Source of the DNA: Salinarimonas ramus
Lineage (GTDB): Bacteria; Pseudomonadota; Alphaproteobacteria; Rhizobiales; Beijerinckiaceae
Length of the DNA stretch: 64,000 bases
Direction of reading: 5' to 3'
Assembly (NCBI RefSeq): GCF_014645695.1
Contig: NZ_BMMF01000011.1
Span: 1-64,000 of the forward strand
Shown here: piece after piece, positions 48,612-57,571 of the stretch
Layout of the letters: the number at the start of each line of letters is the position of its first letter
Position numbering within the stretch: position 1 is the first letter of the stretch
Position numbers and translations under genes: made by a program
Notes under the pieces: model-generated
Databases searched by the model: none
What the model saw: the letters and a program-made list of their open reading frames with translations, nothing else
Told to the model about the DNA's origin: nothing

Positions 48612-48636
48612 GGCGGCCTCCTAGAGACGTTCGCGG

Positions 48637-49128
48637 TCAGGCCGCGCGGGCTTCCGCGTCGAAGGCGAGGACCGCGTCGACGTCGAGGATGATGAGCAGG
48701 CGGCCCTCCAGGCGATGCACGCCGTGGGACAGCTTCACCCAACGCGGATCCATGTGGACCGGGCTCGGCTCGTGGGTCTCGCCGGAGAGCTTCATCACCT
48801 CGCCGACGGAATCGACGAGCAGACCGTAGCTCTCGCCCTTGTGCTCGAGGCCCACCGCCATGACGTCGCCCGCTGTCGGACGATCGGTCAGGCCGAGGCG
48901 CCGGCGCAGGTCCACCGCGGTGACGACGCGCCCGCGCAGGTTCAGGAGCCCCGCGATCTCGGGCGGCGAGAGCGGCACGGTGGTGAGCGAGGAGGCGATG
49001 AAGACGTCGTGCACCCGGTCGATGGGCAGGCCGAACATCTGGTCGGCGACCATCACGGTCACGAATTCCTCGAGGTCGCCCGACAGGCGCCCGTCGCGGG
49101 CGGTGTCGTTCTGGTTGGCGGCGATCAT
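48637..49128 (-). CDS. cheW: Chemotaxis coupling protein CheW
   Basis: CheW links CheA to the receptors. The 163-residue protein has the fold's VTVMVADQMFGLPIDRVHDVF, LNLRGRVVTAVDLRRRLGL and YGLLVDSVGEVMKL. Its ATG overlaps the cheA stop by four bases (ATGA). Confidence 0.93.
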   Translation of the reverse strand: MIAANQNDTARDGRLSGDLEEFVTVMVADQMFGLPIDRVHDVFIASSLTTVPLSPPEIAGLLNLRGRVVTAVDLRRRLGLTDRPTAGDVMAVGLEHKGESYGLLVDSVGEVMKLSGETHEPSPVHMDPRWVKLSHGVHRLEGRLLIILDVDAVLAFDAEARAA

Positions 49129-51959
49129 GCGGCTTCTCCGAGGGAGGTGCGGACATCGGGCTGCGTCTCGGCGAGCGCCGCGACGAGGCCGGAACGGTCG
49201 AACTTGGCGACGAACTCGGAGATGCGCAGGCGGCGCGCGCGCTCGATCGCCTCGGGGGTCACGCCGGAGGAGAGCGCGATCACCGGCACGTCGTGCAGCC
49301 GCGCCTGGGCGCGCACCGCCTCGACGAGGGCGAAGCCGTCGCGGCCGGGCATCTCGATGTCGGTGACGATGACGTCGATGCGCTTGTCGGCGGCGAGCAC
49401 CTGCAGCGCCTCCTCCGTCGAGCCCGTGGCGATCACCTTGAAGCCCGCGGCCTTGAGCACCGGAGTGAGCATGTCGCGGAAGAACGGGCTGTCGTCGACG
49501 AGCAGCAGCGTGCGCGAGAGGTTGGCGATGCGCGGCGGGCCGCCGCGGGTCCAGTCCTCGTGCGCCAGCGGCAGGTAGTGCGCGACGTTGACGATCTCGG
49601 TGGCGCGCCCGCGCACCACGGCCGAGCCGACGAGGTCGGAGCGGTCGGTGGCGAGCTCGATGTCGAGCACGTCGTCGACGATGTCGACGATCTCGTCCAC
49701 GGCGAGGCCCATGGTGCGGTCGCCGTCGGAGAAGACGACGAGCGCCTGGGTGCCCTCGCTCTTGATGTGGATCGTCGGATCGGCCGGGACGAGCGGCATG
49801 AGCTTGCCGCGATACTGCACGAGCGGACGCCCGCCGACCCACTCGATCTTCGTGGCGTCGATCTCTTCGAGACGCGTGACGAGGGAGAGCGGCACGGCCT
49901 TGAGGCTCTCGCCGCCGCCGCGGAAGACGAGCAGCGTCACGGTCTCGACCTCCTCCGTCGCCTCGGTCTCGGCAGGCTCCTCGAAGCCGTAGCTCTGCTC
50001 GGCCTTGCCGCTGTCGACCATCTTCGCGACGCCGTTGGGGTCGATGATGAGCACGACGGCGCCGTCGCCGAGGATGGTGTTGCCGGAGAAGAGCGGGATG
50101 TGGCGCAGCTTCGTCGACATCGGCTTCACGACGATCTCTTCCGTGTGGAAGACGCCGTCGACGAGAATGCCGAAGCGCTGGCGGCCCACCTGCGAGACGA
50201 CGACGAAGCCCTCGTCGCCCGCATCCGCGTCCGCGCCGTCGAGGCCCAGCACCTTGGCCGCGGGCACGATCGGCAGGAGCCGGTCGCGCAGGCGCAGCAC
50301 CGGCGTGCCGTTGATGCGCTCGACCTGGTGGTCGGAGCCCTTCTTGACGCGCACGAGCTCGAGCACCGCCACCTGCGGGATGGCGTAGCGCTGGTCGCGC
50401 GCGGCGACGATGAGGGCGGCGACGATGGCGAGCGTGAGCGGGATCTTGATCGTGAAGGTCGAGCCCTTGCCCTGCTCGGACTTGATCTCGACCGTGCCGC
50501 CGATGAGCTCGATGTTGGTCTTGACGACGTCCATGCCCACGCCGCGGCCGGAGACCGCCGTGACCGCCTTGGCCGTCGAGAAGCCCGGATGGAAGATGAA
50601 CTTGGCGATCTGCGCCTCGCTCATGCGCTCGATCTCGGCCTCGGTGCCGAGCCCGCGATCCACCGCCTTCTTGCGGATGGCGTCGAAGTTGAGGCCCTTG
50701 CCGTCGTCCGAGATCTCGATCGTGATCGTGCCGCCTTCGTGATAGGCGTTGAGGCGGATGTTGCCGCGCTCGGGCTTGCCGGCGGCGCGCCGCTCGGCGG
50801 GCGCCTCGATGCCGTGATCCGCGGAGTTGCGGATCATGTGGGTGAGCGGGTCCTTGATGACCTCGAGCACCTGGCGGTCGAGCTCGGTGTCGGCGCCCTG
50901 CATCACGAGCTCGATCTTCTTGTCGAGCTCGGACGACAGGTCGCGGATGATGCGCGGCAGCTTCTGCCAGGCCGTGCCGATGGGCTGCATGCGCGTCTTC
51001 ATGACGCCTTCCTGCAGCTCGGCCGTGACGTGGGAGAGCCGCTGGAGCGGCACCTTGAAGCCGTTGTCTTCGTGGCGACGCGCGATCTCGAGGAGCTGGT
51101 TGCGGGTGAGCACCAGCTCCGAGACCATCGTCATCAGGTGCTCGAGCGTGTCCACGTTGACGCGGATCGTCTGCACCTTGGAGACGTTCTCGCCGCCGGC
51201 GGCCGCGTTCTCCTGGCTCGGGTTGTCCTTGGCCTGCGCGCGCGCAGCGGGCTTGGCCGCCTCGGCCTTCGGAGCTTCCGCCTTGGGAGCTTCGGCCTTC
51301 GCGGGCTCGGGCTTCGCGGGGTCGACCTTGGGCGCTTGCGCCTTGGGAGCCTCAGCGACGGGCGCGGGCTCGGCCACGATCGCGGCCGGCATCGGGGCGG
51401 GGGCGGTGAAGTCCTCGTCCGGGCCCGGCGCTTCCAGGAAGGCGCGCTCCAGATCGTCGAGGGTCACCTCGCCGGGCTTGAGCTCGCGCGCGAGCGGCGG
51501 GACGTCGAGCGGGGGCTCCTCGGCCTCGACGGGCTCCGGCTCCGGGGCGGGCGCGGCGGCGGCCTCGGCCAAGAGCGTCGTCTCGTCGGCGCTCGCCATG
51601 CGCTCCAGCTCGCCGATCAGGTCGACGTCCTCGCCCTCGGGCTCGGCGGCGGTCCGCTCCAGCTCGGCCAGGATCTCCTTGATCCGATCGAGGGTGGCGA
51701 GAATGAGCGTCACCGCGTTCGAGGTCACCGGCAGCCCGTCGCGGAACCGACCCATCAGGGTCTCGGCGGCATGGGCGAGGCTCTCGAGACGCGGCAGGCC
51801 GAGGAAGCCGCAGGTCCCCTTGATCGTGTGGACCAACCGGAAGATGTTCGAGAGGATCTTCTCGTTGTTGGGGTCCTGCTCGAAGCGAACGAGCTCGACG
51901 TCGACCGTGTCGAGGTGCTCGCTCGTCTCGGTCAAAAATTCGCGAAGCAGTTCATCCAT
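49125..51959 (-). CDS. cheA: Chemotaxis histidine kinase CheA with C-terminal receiver
   Basis: The 944-residue hybrid kinase starts with an HPt domain (phospho-acceptor H44 in FRLVHTIKGTCGFLG). An Ala/Pro/Lys-rich linker (about 150-270) follows, then a dimerisation domain, the ATPase domain (LTHMIRNSADHGIE, ISDDGKGLNFD, SGRGVGMDVVK) and two consecutive CheW-like domains. It ends in a receiver (LLLVDDSPFFRDML, VIVTDIEMPGRDG). The extra CheW-like and receiver domains exceed the 650-residue E. coli form but recur in alphaproteobacteria. The ATG at 51959 is followed directly by the HPt helix. It is the first gene of cheA-W-Y-B-R. Confidence 0.94.
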   Translation of the reverse strand: MDELLREFLTETSEHLDTVDVELVRFEQDPNNEKILSNIFRLVHTIKGTCGFLGLPRLESLAHAAETLMGRFRDGLPVTSNAVTLILATLDRIKEILAELERTAAEPEGEDVDLIGELERMASADETTLLAEAAAAPAPEPEPVEAEEPPLDVPPLARELKPGEVTLDDLERAFLEAPGPDEDFTAPAPMPAAIVAEPAPVAEAPKAQAPKVDPAKPEPAKAEAPKAEAPKAEAAKPAARAQAKDNPSQENAAAGGENVSKVQTIRVNVDTLEHLMTMVSELVLTRNQLLEIARRHEDNGFKVPLQRLSHVTAELQEGVMKTRMQPIGTAWQKLPRIIRDLSSELDKKIELVMQGADTELDRQVLEVIKDPLTHMIRNSADHGIEAPAERRAAGKPERGNIRLNAYHEGGTITIEISDDGKGLNFDAIRKKAVDRGLGTEAEIERMSEAQIAKFIFHPGFSTAKAVTAVSGRGVGMDVVKTNIELIGGTVEIKSEQGKGSTFTIKIPLTLAIVAALIVAARDQRYAIPQVAVLELVRVKKGSDHQVERINGTPVLRLRDRLLPIVPAAKVLGLDGADADAGDEGFVVVSQVGRQRFGILVDGVFHTEEIVVKPMSTKLRHIPLFSGNTILGDGAVVLIIDPNGVAKMVDSGKAEQSYGFEEPAETEATEEVETVTLLVFRGGGESLKAVPLSLVTRLEEIDATKIEWVGGRPLVQYRGKLMPLVPADPTIHIKSEGTQALVVFSDGDRTMGLAVDEIVDIVDDVLDIELATDRSDLVGSAVVRGRATEIVNVAHYLPLAHEDWTRGGPPRIANLSRTLLLVDDSPFFRDMLTPVLKAAGFKVIATGSTEEALQVLAADKRIDVIVTDIEMPGRDGFALVEAVRAQARLHDVPVIALSSGVTPEAIERARRLRISEFVAKFDRSGLVAALAETQPDVRTSLGEAA

Positions 51960-52078
51960 GGATATCTCTCGATCCACCAGAGGGCTGGGCCGGGTCTGAG
52001 CGAGAGTGCCCGCGAAGTCGTTTAAGTTCCGTTTCCTCGACAGGGGGGCGACGACGGCGAATGCTCGCCGAAATGGAA

Positions 52079-53029
52079 CTAATCCGTTTCGATGACGTCG
52101 TTGCGGACCAGATGACGCCCATGGATCGTCATGGGGATCGGGTCCGCATCGAGGAGATGGCGCCGCCGCGAGCCGCGTTGCGCGTGAACGTGGAGATGAG
52201 GCTCTGTCGTGTTTCCGCTGTTTCCGACGCGCCCGATCACATCTCCGGTCGATACCGCGTCCCCGACCTGCACGCGCAGGCTGCCGTGCTGGAGATGCGC
52301 GAGCAGAACGTCGAAGCCTTCGCACGCGATCAGCACGTGATTGCCGGCGAGGTTTTCGGCATCGCGATGCGGCGGCGGGAGGTCCGGCAGGCCGTCGCGC
52401 GCCTCGACGACGCGCCCGGCGCAGGGCGCGAGGACGGGCTTCCCGAAGATCGCGTAGGCGGTGGGATCGGCGGGGTGGAGCCCGCGCGCGCGCAGCCCCA
52501 GGCCGTCGAGCCCCAGGAAATCGATGGCGTGGGCCTGCCCGCGCAGATGCGCGCGTTCCGGCTCGAGCACCTTCCGGTGCGGGTTGAGGAGGTCGTGATG
52601 GCCGCCCGAGCCGACGATGAAGCGCCCGCCGGCCAGCGGAAAGGCGATCTGCGCGACCGGCCCCTCCGGCGCGCGGCGCGCATCGGCGAGGGAGAGGACG
52701 AGCCACCCGAGCGCGACGGCGAGGAGCGCGACGAACGCGGTCGCCGCCCGCTCCGCGAGGCCGTCCGGCCAGATGCGCCCCGCGGGCCAGGCGTCGATCA
52801 CCGCGAGGAGCGCCGCGATCCAGAAGGCGACGACGAGGACGACGAGCACCGGGCGGGGCACGAGCGCCCAGTTTCCCACGCTCGACACGACGAGGAGATA
52901 GGCGCCCCCGAAGCCGATCGTCGCGACGAGCGAGGCGGCGTCCCCCGGCGGCGCGAGGCCGATCCACACGACGAGAGCGAGCGGCACCAGGACCTGCAGG
53001 ACGACGAGGCTGACGGCGGCGCCGATCAT
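52079..53029 (-). CDS. Membrane-anchored M23 (LytM-type) peptidase
   Basis: The 316-residue protein has about four N-terminal membrane segments (residues 5-115) and a C-terminal LytM domain (about 150-300). Zinc-site elements are GSGGHHDLLNPHRK, FLLAHL-like VLLAHLQHGSLRVQVGD and the HxH in EPHLHVHAQRG. Family members cut peptidoglycan crosslinks or, lacking a ligand, activate amidases. The strand-turn GDVIGRVGNSGNTTEPHLHV is canonical. It may be a cell-wall remodeller tied to division, but there is no direct evidence. Confidence 0.85.
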   Translation of the reverse strand: MIGAAVSLVVLQVLVPLALVVWIGLAPPGDAASLVATIGFGGAYLLVVSSVGNWALVPRPVLVVLVVAFWIAALLAVIDAWPAGRIWPDGLAERAATAFVALLAVALGWLVLSLADARRAPEGPVAQIAFPLAGGRFIVGSGGHHDLLNPHRKVLEPERAHLRGQAHAIDFLGLDGLGLRARGLHPADPTAYAIFGKPVLAPCAGRVVEARDGLPDLPPPHRDAENLAGNHVLIACEGFDVLLAHLQHGSLRVQVGDAVSTGDVIGRVGNSGNTTEPHLHVHAQRGSRRRHLLDADPIPMTIHGRHLVRNDVIETD

Positions 53030-53071
53030 CTCTCTCCTCGCGGCGGCGCGATCACCTCCGCCCCCGCGGGA

Positions 53072-53716
53072 TCACGCGGGGGCCGAGGTGATCGTCAGCG
53101 TCTCGCCGTCGATGGCGAAGTCGATGCTCATCTGTGCGGCGCGGGCGACGAGGCCGGTATAGTAGGTCTGGATCGCGTGCGCGTCGACCGTGCCGTCCTC
53201 CGCCTCGCCGCGCACGAGCGCGGGCGCGTGCGTGGGGATGCGGGCGTTGCGCCCCTGGGCCTTGATCACGAAGGTCGAGGCCGCCTCGTCGCCGCCCACG
53301 GCGACGTCGATCGTGCCGCCGCGGGGAATGCCCTGGGCGGCGATGACGACGAGGTTGAGGAGCAGCTTGACGCGGTTCTTCGGCAGCAGCATGCGCCGTG
53401 CCGTCCAGGTGAGCTGCGTGCGGTCGTCCGTGAAGAAGCCCTTCGCCACCGCCTCCGCGTCGCCGAGATCGATGGCGGCGCCGGCGGAGCCGGCCGCACC
53501 GAAGGCGATGCGGGCGAACTGGAGACGGGCGGAGGCCTGTCGCGCGCTCTTGCGGATGAGGTCGAGCGCGAAGGTCTTCATCTCCTCGTCGCCGCCTTCC
53601 TCCTCCATCACCTCGAGGCCGTTGACGATGGCGCCCACAGGGCTGATCACGTCGTGGCACACGCGCGAGCAGAGCAGCGCGGCGAGGTCGAGGGAGTCGA
53701 GGGAAACCGTGGCCAT
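53072..53716 (-). CDS. chpT: Histidine phosphotransferase ChpT
   Basis: ChpT relays phosphate from the hybrid kinase CckA to CtrA and CpdR. The 214-residue protein has the DHp-like helix with the phospho-acceptor histidine H21 (CSRVCHDVISPVGAIVNGLE) and a degenerate ATPase-like domain (RVKLLLNLVVIAAQGIPRGG) that lacks the ATP-binding G-boxes. GGAGG five bases upstream sets the ATG at 53716. It is encoded 16 kb from ctrA. Confidence 0.93.
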   Translation of the reverse strand: MATVSLDSLDLAALLCSRVCHDVISPVGAIVNGLEVMEEEGGDEEMKTFALDLIRKSARQASARLQFARIAFGAAGSAGAAIDLGDAEAVAKGFFTDDRTQLTWTARRMLLPKNRVKLLLNLVVIAAQGIPRGGTIDVAVGGDEAASTFVIKAQGRNARIPTHAPALVRGEAEDGTVDAHAIQTYYTGLVARAAQMSIDFAIDGETLTITSAPA

Positions 53717-53854
53717 GGAGACCTCCGCGGGGCCTTGAGCGTCGCGTGGCGACACCCGCGGGGCGGGCGCGCCGACGCGCGAATGCGATTCGGGCGCGAG
53801 CGCGCCGTCACCCTTCGTAACCGCTGGGCGCCCCGTTGCAAAGGTCGCGGCGGC

Positions 53855-54412
53855 TCAGCTCCCCTCGGCGGGCGCGACGAGGCCCGCCGCGAGGCGCGGC
53901 CAGACGGCCTCGGCGTTCTCGATCACGGCGCGCGAGCCCGAGAAGCGTGCGAGGTTGCGGGGGTCGTGGAACAGGTAGAGCCGTCCGTCCACCACGGCGA
54001 AGAGGTCGGCGCGGCCTTGCGCGAGGCGCCCTTCGGCCAGCGCGATCGGGTCGTAGCCGCCGAGCCGCGGCGCGAAGCGCTCGGGGCCCGCGGCGAAGGC
54101 GGCCCGGTTCGAGGCCGTGCGGAAGCGCCAGGCGGCACCCTTCCAGACGAGCTCGTAGGCGCCGCGCCCCGCCCGCGGACCCTCCGGCAGGAAGAAGCTC
54201 ACCGGATCGAGCCCGTCGAGCGCGAACCCGGAGAGCCCGTGCACGACCATCTGCTCGGTGACGCCGATCGGATCGGGCAGCGCCGCAAGCGCCGCCGCCG
54301 TGTCGACGGCGCGGCTCGCGCCCGCGGCGCGGGCCTCGTTCGAGGCGCCCGCGGCGAGGCCGAGCACGGCTGCGAGCGCGATCGCCGCCAGCGTTAACGG
54401 TCTGTTGTGCAT
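53855..54412 (-). CDS. YHS-domain secreted protein
   Basis: The 185-residue protein has a signal peptide (LTLAAIALAAVLGLAAGASN) and a YHS domain (GFALDGLDPVSFFLPEGPRAG, WRFRTASNRAAFAAGPERFAPRLGGYDPIALAEGR). YHS domains are often metal-binding, but this copy is Cys-poor. An in-frame GTG at 54433 would add seven residues. It is divergent from eipA. The role is unknown. Confidence 0.8.
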   Translation of the reverse strand: MHNRPLTLAAIALAAVLGLAAGASNEARAAGASRAVDTAAALAALPDPIGVTEQMVVHGLSGFALDGLDPVSFFLPEGPRAGRGAYELVWKGAAWRFRTASNRAAFAAGPERFAPRLGGYDPIALAEGRLAQGRADLFAVVDGRLYLFHDPRNLARFSGSRAVIENAEAVWPRLAAGLVAPAEGS

Positions 54413-54553
54413 CTTCGTCGAAATCTTCGTCACCCCGAGCCGCAGCCGGCCCGTGCCCCGTGTCGGCCGCAAAGAATGGGCATCAGGGCTGAAGATCACG
54501 TCGAGCGGATCGCGACAATTCGAGCGATCCGCGCCATTGCGGGAGACGAAGAC

Positions 54554-55216
54554 ATGCGCGCCCTCCGACAGGCTCTCTCGAGCCTCGCGATTTTCGCCCG
54601 TCTGGCCCCCGCCGCGCCCGCCCTGCCCGCCATCCTGGCGCTCGTCGCGGCCCTCGTGCTCGTCGTTCCAGGCATCGCGGCCGCGCAGCAGAGCGGGCAA
54701 TGGGCGACGAACCCGCAGATCATGCAGGAGACGCAGACCTACACGACCCAGGAGACGATCGAGGCCGGTCACCGCTTCTTCGGCTCGACCTCGCGGGGCA
54801 TCGCGCTCGCCATCGAGCAGGCGGCGGCGCGCTGGGGCCAGCCGAACGGCTACATCCTCGGACAGGAGGCGTCCGGCGCCTTCTTCGGCGGGCTGCGCTA
54901 CGGCGAAGGCGTGCTCTACACCCGCAATGCCGGCCAGCGCTCGGTCTTCTGGCAGGGTCCGTCGCTCGGCTTCGATGTCGGCGGCGACGGGGCGCGCACG
55001 ATGATGCTCGTCTACAATCTGCCGGCCACGGACGCGCTCTACCGCCGCTTCGTCGGCGTCGACGGCTCGGCCTATCTCGTCGGCGGCGTGGGCATGACGG
55101 CGCTGATGGCGGACCAGATGGTGGTGGTGCCGATCCGCACGGGCGTGGGCGCGCGGCTCGGAATCAACCTCGGATATCTGAAGTTCACCGACCAGCCGAC
55201 CTGGAATCCCTTCTGA
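54554..55216 (+). CDS. eipA: EipA/DUF1134 periplasmic envelope-integrity protein
   Basis: In Brucella EipA is a CtrA-regulated periplasmic protein needed for cell-envelope integrity. The 220-residue protein has an N-terminal signal (ALPAILALVAALVLVVPGIAAAQQ) and the DUF1134 core (GHRFFGSTSRGIALAIEQAAARWG split at FGSTSRGIALAIEQAA, YGEGVLYTRN, GPSLGFDVGGDGARTMMLVYNL, TGVGARLGINLGYLKF). GGGAG eight bases upstream supports the ATG at 54554. Its presence with ctrA and chpT strengthens the alphaproteobacterial cell-cycle theme. Confidence 0.88.
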   Translation: MRALRQALSSLAIFARLAPAAPALPAILALVAALVLVVPGIAAAQQSGQWATNPQIMQETQTYTTQETIEAGHRFFGSTSRGIALAIEQAAARWGQPNGYILGQEASGAFFGGLRYGEGVLYTRNAGQRSVFWQGPSLGFDVGGDGARTMMLVYNLPATDALYRRFVGVDGSAYLVGGVGMTALMADQMVVVPIRTGVGARLGINLGYLKFTDQPTWNPF

Positions 55217-55301
55217 GGTCGGCGGACCCACTGCAACGCTGGCGTCCGGGGCGCGTTTGGCTTAACTGACGAACGCATTCCCGAGCCTCGGAAGGCGACG
55301 C

Positions 55302-56630
55302 GTGATCGAAGCCGCGATGTTCATAGCGCTGGGGTTCCTGGCGGCGACCTTCCTGGCGCTGCTGACGGCGCCCGCGCTCGCGGCCCGGGCGGACCGGCTC
55401 GCACGCCGCCGCCTGGAGGCGCAGCTACCCCGCTCCCTCGTCGAGCTCAACGCCGAGCGCGACCACCTGCGCGCGCAGCTCGCTCTGCGCGAGCGGCGGA
55501 TCGAGCAGCGGCTCGAGACGACGCTCTCGGGCAAGCAGGCCGATCTGGCCGAGCTCGGCCGGCGCGCCGTGCGCATCGAGGCGCTCGGGCGCGACGTCGC
55601 CGCGCGCGACGCGCGCATCGCCGGGCTCGAGGCCGATCTCGAAGAGACCCGCACCAATCTCGCCGACACGCGCGAGGACCTCGCCGGCACCCGCGGCGAT
55701 CTCGCCGAGACCCGCGAGGCCTTCACCCAGCTCAAGGCGGCGCATGCCGATCTCTCCGGGCGCCACGACGCGGCGCTGCAGGAGAGCGACGCGCGCCGTA
55801 TCGCCATCGCCGACCTCGAGACGCGGCTCACCATCCAGACCGGGCGCGGCGACGATCTCGACCGGCGCCTCGCCGAGCGGCGCATCGAGCTCGCCGCCGA
55901 GCGCACGGCCCACGCGGGCACCCGCGCCGCGCTCGCCGACGAGCAGGCCCGCGGCGAGGTGCTCGACCGACGAAACAAGGAGGCGCTGGAGGCCGGGCGC
56001 CGGGCACGCGACGAGGCGGCGTCGCTCGCCGAGGCGCTGCGCGAGGCCGAGGGCGAGCGCGACCTCGCCCGCGCCATCTCCGACGATGCGCACGGCGCCC
56101 TTCACGCCGCTCGCGCCGCCGTCGCGGCGCTGGAGAAGCGCATCGAGACGCTCGTTGCGCGCGAGCGCGCGCTCGAAGGCGCGCACGAGAGCGCGCTGCG
56201 GGCGCTGAACGAGCGCATAGAGGTGCTCAAGGCCGAGAAGGGCTCTCTGGAAGGCGCGCTCGCCACGGCGCGGCAGGACCGGGCGCGCGCGCAGGCGGAG
56301 CTCTCCGCCAGGCGCGATCCGCGCACGCTGGAGCGCCGCGCGGAGGCGGCGGACACCGAGATCCGCCGCGCGAGCGCCCGGCGCGCGCCGCCGCGCAAGC
56401 GCAGCGACGAGACCGCTACGGGGAGCGAGGGGGACGGCGCCGCCTCGCACGCGCCGGCCGAGGACCCGTCGACGACCGAGCCCGCTCCCGCCGCGACGTC
56501 TCCCGCAGCTGGTGCCCCTGTCCCGAGTGCCCCTGTCCCGAGTGCCCCTGCCCCGAGTGCCGCTGCCCCGAGTCCCCCTGCCGACCCTCCACGCGCGGAC
56601 GCCGAGCCCACGCGCAGCGCTCGGGCCTGA
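55302..56630 (+). CDS. Membrane-anchored coiled-coil protein of unknown function
   Basis: The 442-residue protein starts at GTG 55302, with one membrane helix (FIALGFLAATFLALLTAPAL) and a long charged coiled coil (about 40-345). It then has a basic patch (RRASARRAPPRKRSD) and a Pro/Ala/Ser-rich tail with four to five APVPS-like repeats encoded by a 15-bp tandem repeat. I do not recognise a function; architecture suggests a cytoplasmic scaffold tethered to the inner membrane. Confidence 0.75.
   Translation: MIEAAMFIALGFLAATFLALLTAPALAARADRLARRRLEAQLPRSLVELNAERDHLRAQLALRERRIEQRLETTLSGKQADLAELGRRAVRIEALGRDVAARDARIAGLEADLEETRTNLADTREDLAGTRGDLAETREAFTQLKAAHADLSGRHDAALQESDARRIAIADLETRLTIQTGRGDDLDRRLAERRIELAAERTAHAGTRAALADEQARGEVLDRRNKEALEAGRRARDEAASLAEALREAEGERDLARAISDDAHGALHAARAAVAALEKRIETLVARERALEGAHESALRALNERIEVLKAEKGSLEGALATARQDRARAQAELSARRDPRTLERRAEAADTEIRRASARRAPPRKRSDETATGSEGDGAASHAPAEDPSTTEPAPAATSPAAGAPVPSAPVPSAPAPSAAAPSPPADPPRADAEPTRSARA
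56512..56582 (+). repeat. 15-bp in-frame tandem repeat
   Basis: GTGCCCCTGTCCCGA and close variants occur four times plus a partial fifth, in frame, encoding APVPS/APAPS units at the C-terminus of the coiled-coil protein. Copy number could vary by slippage without frameshift. Confidence 0.8.
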
Positions 56631-56632
56631 CG

Positions 56633-57559
56633 TCACTCCCGCGGCGTCTCGGGCTTGGGCGGCAGCGCCAGGAGGTAGGCGGCGATCGCCTCGCGGTCGG
56701 AGGCGGCGAGCTGAGACGTGGCGTCCACCACGTGCCCCATCGAGCCGCCGATCACGTCGAACTCGGGCGTGAAGCCCGAGGTCAACAGCTCGACGATCTC
56801 GCCCTGCGACCACGAGCCGATGCCGCTCTCGTGGGGCGTGATGTTGGGGATGAAGCCGCGCCCTTCCGGGTTGGGCCCGCCGGCGAAGCGCGCCTCCTCG
56901 CGGATCGCGCCGAGCAGGCTGCGCGGCGAATGGCACTCCGCGCAATGCGCCGGGCCCTCCACGAGATACGCGCCTCGCGCCAGGACCGGATCCATGCCCT
57001 CGGGCGCGGCGAAGGGCTCGCCGTCGAGGAAGGCGAGCTTCCACAGGCCGAGCCCGCGGCGGATGTTGTAGGGGAAGGCGAGGTCGTGGGCCGGGGCGAC
57101 GCCGTCCACCGGCTCCAGCGTCATCAGGTAGGCGTGCAGATCGCGCAGGTCCCCGGCCGACATGCGCTGGTAGCTCGTATAGGGGAAGGAGGGGTAGTAA
57201 TGCTCGCCCTCCGGCGAGACGCCGCCGCGCATGGCGCGCACGAACTGCGCCGTCGTCCAGCCGAAGATGCCGTCGCGCGACGGCGAGAGGTTCGGCACGT
57301 GGAAGGTGCCGAAATCGGTCTCGAGCGCGAGCCCGCCGCCCAGGCGCAGCGGGTCGTCCTGGTCGGGCGTCGCATGGCAGGAGGCGCAGCCGCCCGCCCA
57401 GAACAGGGCCTCGCCGTTGGCGAGGTCCGCCTCGCCGCCGGGGACGCGCTCGAGGCCCGCCGCCTGCAGGTCGGGCTCGGTGAGCATGAAGAAGCCGAAG
57501 ACCGCGACGATGGCGATCGCCACGATCACCACCGCCGCCTTCTGGAGCGCGTCCACCAT
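56633..57559 (-). CDS. Diheme c-type cytochrome
   Basis: The 308-residue protein has an N-terminal membrane anchor (AVVIVAIAIVAVFGFFML) and two heme domains, CASCH (C58-H62) and CAECH (near residue 206). It has the alcohol-dehydrogenase-cytochrome style sequences FVRAMRGGVSPEGEHYYPSFPY and HNITPH-like FIPNITPHESGIG. It follows a cytochrome c' gene by 12 bases, so the two are probably co-expressed. Its electron partner is unknown. Confidence 0.88.
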   Translation of the reverse strand: MVDALQKAAVVIVAIAIVAVFGFFMLTEPDLQAAGLERVPGGEADLANGEALFWAGGCASCHATPDQDDPLRLGGGLALETDFGTFHVPNLSPSRDGIFGWTTAQFVRAMRGGVSPEGEHYYPSFPYTSYQRMSAGDLRDLHAYLMTLEPVDGVAPAHDLAFPYNIRRGLGLWKLAFLDGEPFAAPEGMDPVLARGAYLVEGPAHCAECHSPRSLLGAIREEARFAGGPNPEGRGFIPNITPHESGIGSWSQGEIVELLTSGFTPEFDVIGGSMGHVVDATSQLAASDREAIAAYLLALPPKPETPRE

Positions 57560-57571
57560 GATGCGGCGCGA

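Noticed and set aside
53266-54138. Short Arg/Pro/Ser-rich frames opposite or out of frame with chpT and the YHS gene
   Set aside because: They overlap well-supported genes, have no ribosome-binding sites and show no protein-like pattern.
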